Assembly (NCBI GenBank): GCA_016297695.1
Contig: JAEDGC010000005.1
Location: 1 to 64,000 of the forward strand
Length of the DNA stretch: 64,000 nucleotides
Reading direction: 5' to 3'
Origin: Bacilli bacterium
GTDB taxonomy: Bacteria > Bacillota_I > Bacilli_A > RF39 > UBA660
Part shown: one piece after another, positions 59,777 through 64,000 of the stretch
Layout: the number at the start of each line of letters is the position of its first letter
Numbering within the stretch: position 1 is the stretch's first letter
Program-made: the position numbers and the translations under genes
The notes under the pieces: generated by a model
Told to the model about the DNA's origin: nothing
The model's input: the letters and a program-made list of their open reading frames with translations, nothing else
Databases searched by the model: none

Positions 59777-62237
59777 AGAAGAAATAATTAGATTTAATGA
59801 ACAATTTGGTATTAAAACTATATTTTGTGATCTTGGTGATGTATTAGGTTACAGTGAAAATAATACAATATATCTTAATGAAAATGAAGATAACTTCCAA
59901 AAAATAAATAATCATGAAATATTACATTTTTTTGAAGATACAAAAACCTTTATTGAATTAAAAGAAAAAATATTAAAAGATAATAAAGATAAAATAGATT
60001 TAATCAGAGAACAATATGAATTAAGATATGCAGGACTTTATTCTAAAGAAGATATAAAAAATGGAATAATAGATATAGAAATAGTAATAGATATACTAAC
60101 AGATAACTACATTATAGAGTTTAAAGATGGATTAAAAGTTGGAGAATACTTACTTGGAAGTATAAAAAAAGAATTATTAGAAAAAAGATATTTAAATTTA
60201 ATAATTAAAAAAAATGTAGAACAAATGGATTTAAGTAAATGGGAAAAATTATTTGTTAACAATTTTTATGATGGAAAAAATCATATTTTGCCACAAAAAG
60301 AAAATAGATATGAACAAATAAGAAAAGATATAGAAGAAGAATTGGAAAGATTATATTCTCTTATAAATGATAAAGAAGAATTTAGAATAAATGCTAATAG
60401 TAAAGAAATATTAAGAGAATATGAGAGCGAGATAAAAGCATTACAACAACGTGGAGAAGACACATCATATTTAGAAAGTAGAAAAGAATATTGCTTAAAT
60501 GAACTAGCGGAAAAATTTAGCAATCATTTATATGAAGAATATAAACATATAGTAGATTTTATAAAAAATACAAATTATGAACCAGCATTTAAAGTATTAA
60601 TGTTAAATGAAACATTAACAAAAACATATAAATTAGATAAAGTAGAAGATAAAACAAATACAATTATTAAAAAAAGAGATATGCATAATACAATAACTGG
60701 ACATATGACATTAAATGAAACCGTATTAGATACAATTTATAATAATATAGATGATTATAATAATTTTGCACTTATCTATTTTGCAGGACTTGAAATATTT
60801 AATAAAAGTATAGCACAAACAAGTGGAATAAAACTTGATGTAGTACAAACTTATAAAAAAGGTAAATGGTTAAAATTTGAAGGTAAAACATCAAATGAAA
60901 AAGAATATATAGCTAATGCAGAAAAATTAGCATCACTTGTAAAAGATACTCCATGGTGTACAAAAACACTTGCATCAACTCAATTAGCACAAGGAGACTT
61001 CTTTGTGTTTGTAGATAATGAAGATAAACCACATATAGCTGTAAAAATGAGTGGTAATGAAATAGATGAAGTAAGAGGTATATTAAATGATAATGCGCAA
61101 GAAATAGAAGAAGAATACAGAGATGTAACTTTATCTTTTTTAGAAAATAATAAAGGAATAAAAAATGGAAAAGAATGGTTAGAAAAAGAAGAGTTAAATA
61201 AAAGATTAATTAAATATAATAATGAAATAGAATCTAGAACATTTGAATCAAAAAATGTAGATCAAATGTTAGAGGATTTATTTAAGGCTGATTATAAAAA
61301 TCATGGACATGGAGAGAATACGAATAAAACTAAACTTAAAAATAATTTGCATAAAATAAAAGATAAGATAGCAAAGTATTATAATTGCACTGAAGAAGAA
61401 ATATTTATAGGAGATATATATTTTTCAAAAACTGATTATATAAAATGCCCTTATAAAATGATAATTGGAAATGTAGATTTTGAAGATTCTCAAGTAACAA
61501 ATTTAGGTAATCTACAAACAATAGGCGGAGATGCAAATTTTTATTGTTCTCAAGTAACAGATTTAGGTAATTTACAAAGAATAGGTGGAGATGCAGATTT
61601 TAGAGGTTCTCAAGTAATAGATTTAGGTAATTTACAAACAATAGGTGAAACTGCAAATTTTAGTTGTTCCCAAGTAACAAATTTAGACAATCTACAAACA
61701 ATAGGTGGAAATGCACATTTTAGCTGTTCTCAAGTAACAGATTTAGGTAATTTACAAACAATAGGTGGAAATGCAGCTTTTGGAGATTCTCAATTAACAA
61801 ATTTAGGTAAACTACAAACGATAGGTGGACATGCATATTTTGGATATTCTCAAGTAACAGATTTAGATAATTTACAAACAATAGGTGGATATGCACATTT
61901 TGAAGATTCTCAAGTAGCAAATTTAGGTAATTTACAAACAATAGATGGAGATGTAGATTTTGAAAGTTCTCAAGTAACAGATTTAGGTAATTTACAAACA
62001 ATAGGTGGAAATGCAAATTTTGATTGTTCTCAAGTAACAAATTTAGGCAATCTACAAACAATAGGTGGATATGCAAATTTTGTACATTCTCAAGTAACAA
62101 ATTTAGGCAATTTACAAAGAATTGAAGGAGAAGTAGTCTTTGATTCCGGAAGTGAACTAGAAAAATTATATTATGAACAATTTGAAAATGGAGTAAGAAA
62201 AAATATTTTAGAAGAAGATGTTTCTATGAAAAGATAG
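59766..62237 (+). CDS. HExxH-domain protein with 11 20-residue repeats (unit B)
   Basis: 823 residues. N-terminal region as at 56850 (H50-EIL-H54 kept) with a handful of substitutions in about residues 165-255, an identical stretch through the TPWCTK module, and a solenoid of 11 repeats with different variable residues. The 78-residue size difference equals four 20-mers minus the two one-residue deletions in unit A, so the paralogs differ only in repeat number. Same C-terminal cap ending KNILEEDVSMKR. Confidence 0.78.
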   Translation: MKIKEEIIRFNEQFGIKTIFCDLGDVLGYSENNTIYLNENEDNFQKINNHEILHFFEDTKTFIELKEKILKDNKDKIDLIREQYELRYAGLYSKEDIKNGIIDIEIVIDILTDNYIIEFKDGLKVGEYLLGSIKKELLEKRYLNLIIKKNVEQMDLSKWEKLFVNNFYDGKNHILPQKENRYEQIRKDIEEELERLYSLINDKEEFRINANSKEILREYESEIKALQQRGEDTSYLESRKEYCLNELAEKFSNHLYEEYKHIVDFIKNTNYEPAFKVLMLNETLTKTYKLDKVEDKTNTIIKKRDMHNTITGHMTLNETVLDTIYNNIDDYNNFALIYFAGLEIFNKSIAQTSGIKLDVVQTYKKGKWLKFEGKTSNEKEYIANAEKLASLVKDTPWCTKTLASTQLAQGDFFVFVDNEDKPHIAVKMSGNEIDEVRGILNDNAQEIEEEYRDVTLSFLENNKGIKNGKEWLEKEELNKRLIKYNNEIESRTFESKNVDQMLEDLFKADYKNHGHGENTNKTKLKNNLHKIKDKIAKYYNCTEEEIFIGDIYFSKTDYIKCPYKMIIGNVDFEDSQVTNLGNLQTIGGDANFYCSQVTDLGNLQRIGGDADFRGSQVIDLGNLQTIGETANFSCSQVTNLDNLQTIGGNAHFSCSQVTDLGNLQTIGGNAAFGDSQLTNLGKLQTIGGHAYFGYSQVTDLDNLQTIGGYAHFEDSQVANLGNLQTIDGDVDFESSQVTDLGNLQTIGGNANFDCSQVTNLGNLQTIGGYANFVHSQVTNLGNLQRIEGEVVFDSGSELEKLYYEQFENGVRKNILEEDVSMKR
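61488..62142 (+). repeat. 60-bp tandem repeats, 11 units (unit B)
   Basis: Eleven 60-bp in-frame units of the same consensus as unit A, without the 57-bp variants. Individual units do not align one-to-one with those of unit A, suggesting repeat shuffling since duplication. Confidence 0.95.
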
Positions 62238-62248
62238 AAACATTTTTT
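62218..62248 (+). terminator. Rho-independent terminator (unit B)
   Basis: Same ATGTTTCTA / TAGAAACAT stem as in unit A, T6. Confidence 0.85.
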
Positions 62249-62299
62249 ATTATTTGACTACGAACTAGTGTTTTGTTATAATTAGTTCAAGGTGATAAT

Positions 62300-64000
62300 A
62301 TGCAACTAAATAGTATTAAAGGTATTGGTGATAAAACAATTAAAGCACTTAATAAACTTAATATTTATGATATCAATGATCTAATAAATTATTATCCTTA
62401 TCGTTATCAAGTATATAATATTAAACCGTTATCAGAAGTTTCTAATAATGAAAATTGTGTAATTATTGCCAAGGTTGAAAGTAATCCCCAAGTATTTTAT
62501 TTTAAAAAGAATTTTAATAGATTATCATTTAAAGCACTTTCTGATAATTTACTTTTAAACGTTACTATTTTTAATAGAGCTTTTATGAAAAATAATATTA
62601 AAATTGGTGAAGAAATAACTTTGATTGGTAAATATGAAAAATTAAAGAATAGTTTTGTTGCATCAGATATTAAATTAGATAAGATTGATAATAATAGTAT
62701 CGAACCTATCTATCATTTAAGTAAAGAAATAAAAAATAAAAATCTTATTAAATTAATTCATAATGCATTAATAATAAGTAAGGATTATGATGATTATATA
62801 CCAGATAGATATTGTGATGAGCATGGTTTTATATCTAAATATGAAGCTTTATGTCAAATTCATAATCCTAGTGATAGTAAAGGATTAAAACAAAGTAAAT
62901 TAAGATTAATATATGAAGAATTATTTGTATTTATGTTTAAAATAATGTATTTAAAAAAACGCAATGAAATTAGCAGTGGTGGAATAAAAAGAAGTATCAA
63001 TAATGAAGAAGTAAATGAGTTTATTGCATCACTACCATTTGGTTTAACTGATGATCAATTAAATGCAGTTAATGATTGTTTAAATGATTTAAATAGTAGT
63101 AAAAGAATGAATCGTTTAATACTTGGAGATGTTGGTAGTGGTAAAACTGTAGTTGCTATAATAGCTATGGTTATTAATTATTTTTCGGGTTATCAAAGCG
63201 CTCTTTTAGCACCGACTGAAATACTTGCTAAACAACATTATCGAAATGTCTTGGATTTGACTAAAAATACAAATGTAAGATGTGAATTAATAGTTGGTAG
63301 TATGTCTGCAAAGGAAAAAAATAATGTAAAGAAAAGATTAAAGGATAAAGAAGTAGATATAATTATTGGAACTCATGCATTACTAACAGATGATGTTGAG
63401 TTTAAAGAATTAGGGTTAGTAGTTACTGATGAACAGCATAGATTTGGAGTTAATCAAAGAAATAGTTTGCAAAATAAAGGGAAAATTCCAGATATAATCT
63501 ATCTATCAGCAACTCCAATACCTAGAACTTATGCTTTAACTATTTATGGTGATATGGATACGTCGATGATAAAACAAAAACCAAATGGCAGAAAAGAAAT
63601 AATTACATGTGTTAAAAAAAATGAAGAATTAAAAGATGTTTTATATCATATGTTAGAGGAAATTAAAAATAATCATCAAATATATGTTGTATCATCATTA
63701 ATAACAAATGAAGAAGATAATGATTTAAAAGATGTCATGCTTTTAAAAGAAAAAATGGATATAGCTTTTAATAATAAAATAAATATTGGAATACTTCATG
63801 GTAAATTAAAAAATACCGAAAAAGAAGCTATTATGAATGATTTTAAAAATGGAATAATTAAAATATTAATATGTACAACTATTGTAGAAGTTGGTGTTGA
63901 TGTTTCTAATGCTACGATGATGGTTATTTTTGATGCTGATAGATTTGGATTAGCAACTTTGCATCAATTAAGAGGAAGAGTTGGAAGAAATGATTTACAA
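62300..64000 (+). CDS. recG: ATP-dependent DNA helicase RecG (3' end outside window)
   Basis: 567 codons visible, running off the window. N-terminal wedge (IKGIGDKTIKALNKLNIYDI, YYPYRYQ), OB domain, then helicase motifs: I GDVGSGKTVVA, Ib GTHALL, II DEQHRFG (the DEQH box), III LSATPIPRT, and V/VI TTIVEVGVDV and QLRGRVGR. It reverses stalled replication forks. AAGGTGATAAT precedes ATG 62300. About 100 further residues are expected. Confidence 0.95.
   Translation, partial: MQLNSIKGIGDKTIKALNKLNIYDINDLINYYPYRYQVYNIKPLSEVSNNENCVIIAKVESNPQVFYFKKNFNRLSFKALSDNLLLNVTIFNRAFMKNNIKIGEEITLIGKYEKLKNSFVASDIKLDKIDNNSIEPIYHLSKEIKNKNLIKLIHNALIISKDYDDYIPDRYCDEHGFISKYEALCQIHNPSDSKGLKQSKLRLIYEELFVFMFKIMYLKKRNEISSGGIKRSINNEEVNEFIASLPFGLTDDQLNAVNDCLNDLNSSKRMNRLILGDVGSGKTVVAIIAMVINYFSGYQSALLAPTEILAKQHYRNVLDLTKNTNVRCELIVGSMSAKEKNNVKKRLKDKEVDIIIGTHALLTDDVEFKELGLVVTDEQHRFGVNQRNSLQNKGKIPDIIYLSATPIPRTYALTIYGDMDTSMIKQKPNGRKEIITCVKKNEELKDVLYHMLEEIKNNHQIYVVSSLITNEEDNDLKDVMLLKEKMDIAFNNKINIGILHGKLKNTEKEAIMNDFKNGIIKILICTTIVEVGVDVSNATMMVIFDADRFGLATLHQLRGRVGRNDLQ

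Larger units (their letters stand above)
56643..62248 (+). repeat. Tandem duplication of a two-gene unit
   Basis: Unit A (about 56643-59567) and unit B (about 59568-62248) each contain the promoter, a 52-residue ORF, the large HExxH/20-mer-repeat gene and its terminator. Promoters TTGCTT-16-TATAAT and TTGATT-17-TATAAT are both duplicated. The large genes share N-terminal DNA that is identical over long blocks. Confidence 0.93.

Noticed and set aside
61720..62100. 126-codon open frame on the minus strand across the repeats of unit B
   Set aside because: It arises from the 60-bp repeat itself, has no ribosome site, and its peptide is a low-complexity Leu/His/Asn repeat.

Overview
The window is AT-rich DNA with dense, mostly co-directional genes, strong AGGAGG/GGTG ribosome binding sites and occasional TTG and GTG starts. 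TGA is used as an ordinary stop (walJ, yitT) and Trp is TGG, so the standard bacterial code applies. Gene content points to a spore-lineage, cell-walled Bacillota, probably class Bacilli and perhaps a gut-type lineage near RF39/Erysipelotrichia. Supporting genes are whiA, yqeG, yitT, walJ-rlmH, tagO, an LCP ligase, the spore coat protein gene gerQ and the sporulation gene cse60. The species cannot be named from the sequence alone.

Layout. 1-1280: a duplicated leader cassette (tiny membrane peptide plus antisense RNA) and a surface protein with a tail-collar-like knob. 1331-7188: an OmpR-type two-component system with a Pho-box-like promoter behind it, a SMEX-type membrane protein, a degenerate histidine phosphatase, and a PadR-HAAS operon. 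7266-9557: rplK-rplA-rplJ-rplL with leader structures. 9634-14968: tRNA-Asn, rplI, dnaB, an M23 peptidase, walJ, rlmH, ung. 15441-20800: LemA, MBL hydrolase, GerQ, YitT, and FtsE-FtsX with an M23 coiled-coil effector. 20846-22027: the second leader cassette and collar protein. 22078-30086: yqeG, whiA, clpP, cse60, a flippase, trmB, secE-nusG, a single-domain ClpB-like ATPase and an oxidoreductase. 30110-38867: envelope genes (LCP ligase, dockerin-bearing glucosaminidase, cohesin-like membrane protein, tagO, glycosyltransferases, GtrA).

38941-42930 is an accessory, partly decayed island that starts at tRNA-His and ends at a 32-bp near-copy of the tRNA 3' end and tail. It holds a nonsense-interrupted gene, two HExxH metallopeptidase-like genes (one fused to an alpha/beta hydrolase), inverted repeats and a wrecked CapA gene. 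42944-56641 carries a Ca2+-type P-ATPase, a LigD without ligase domain, unknown proteins, a GH5 lipoprotein, a CIRCE-controlled ClpB lacking its N domain, an ABC fragment, Sir2, Fic, and a YolD-Y-family polymerase pair behind an SOS-like box. 56643-62248 is a tandem duplication of a 52-residue protein plus an ~850-residue protein (HExxH N-terminus, 20-residue repeats). The window ends inside recG.

The two most unusual signals are as follows. First, the leader cassette at 1-292 and 20846-21238 combines a type I toxin-antitoxin-like layout with a divergent promoter pair sharing one -35 box. A run of nine G in the promoter spacer of copy B could switch the downstream surface protein. Second, the tandem metallopeptidase/20-mer-repeat duplication differs in length only by its number of repeats and has a mosaic identity pattern suggesting gene conversion.
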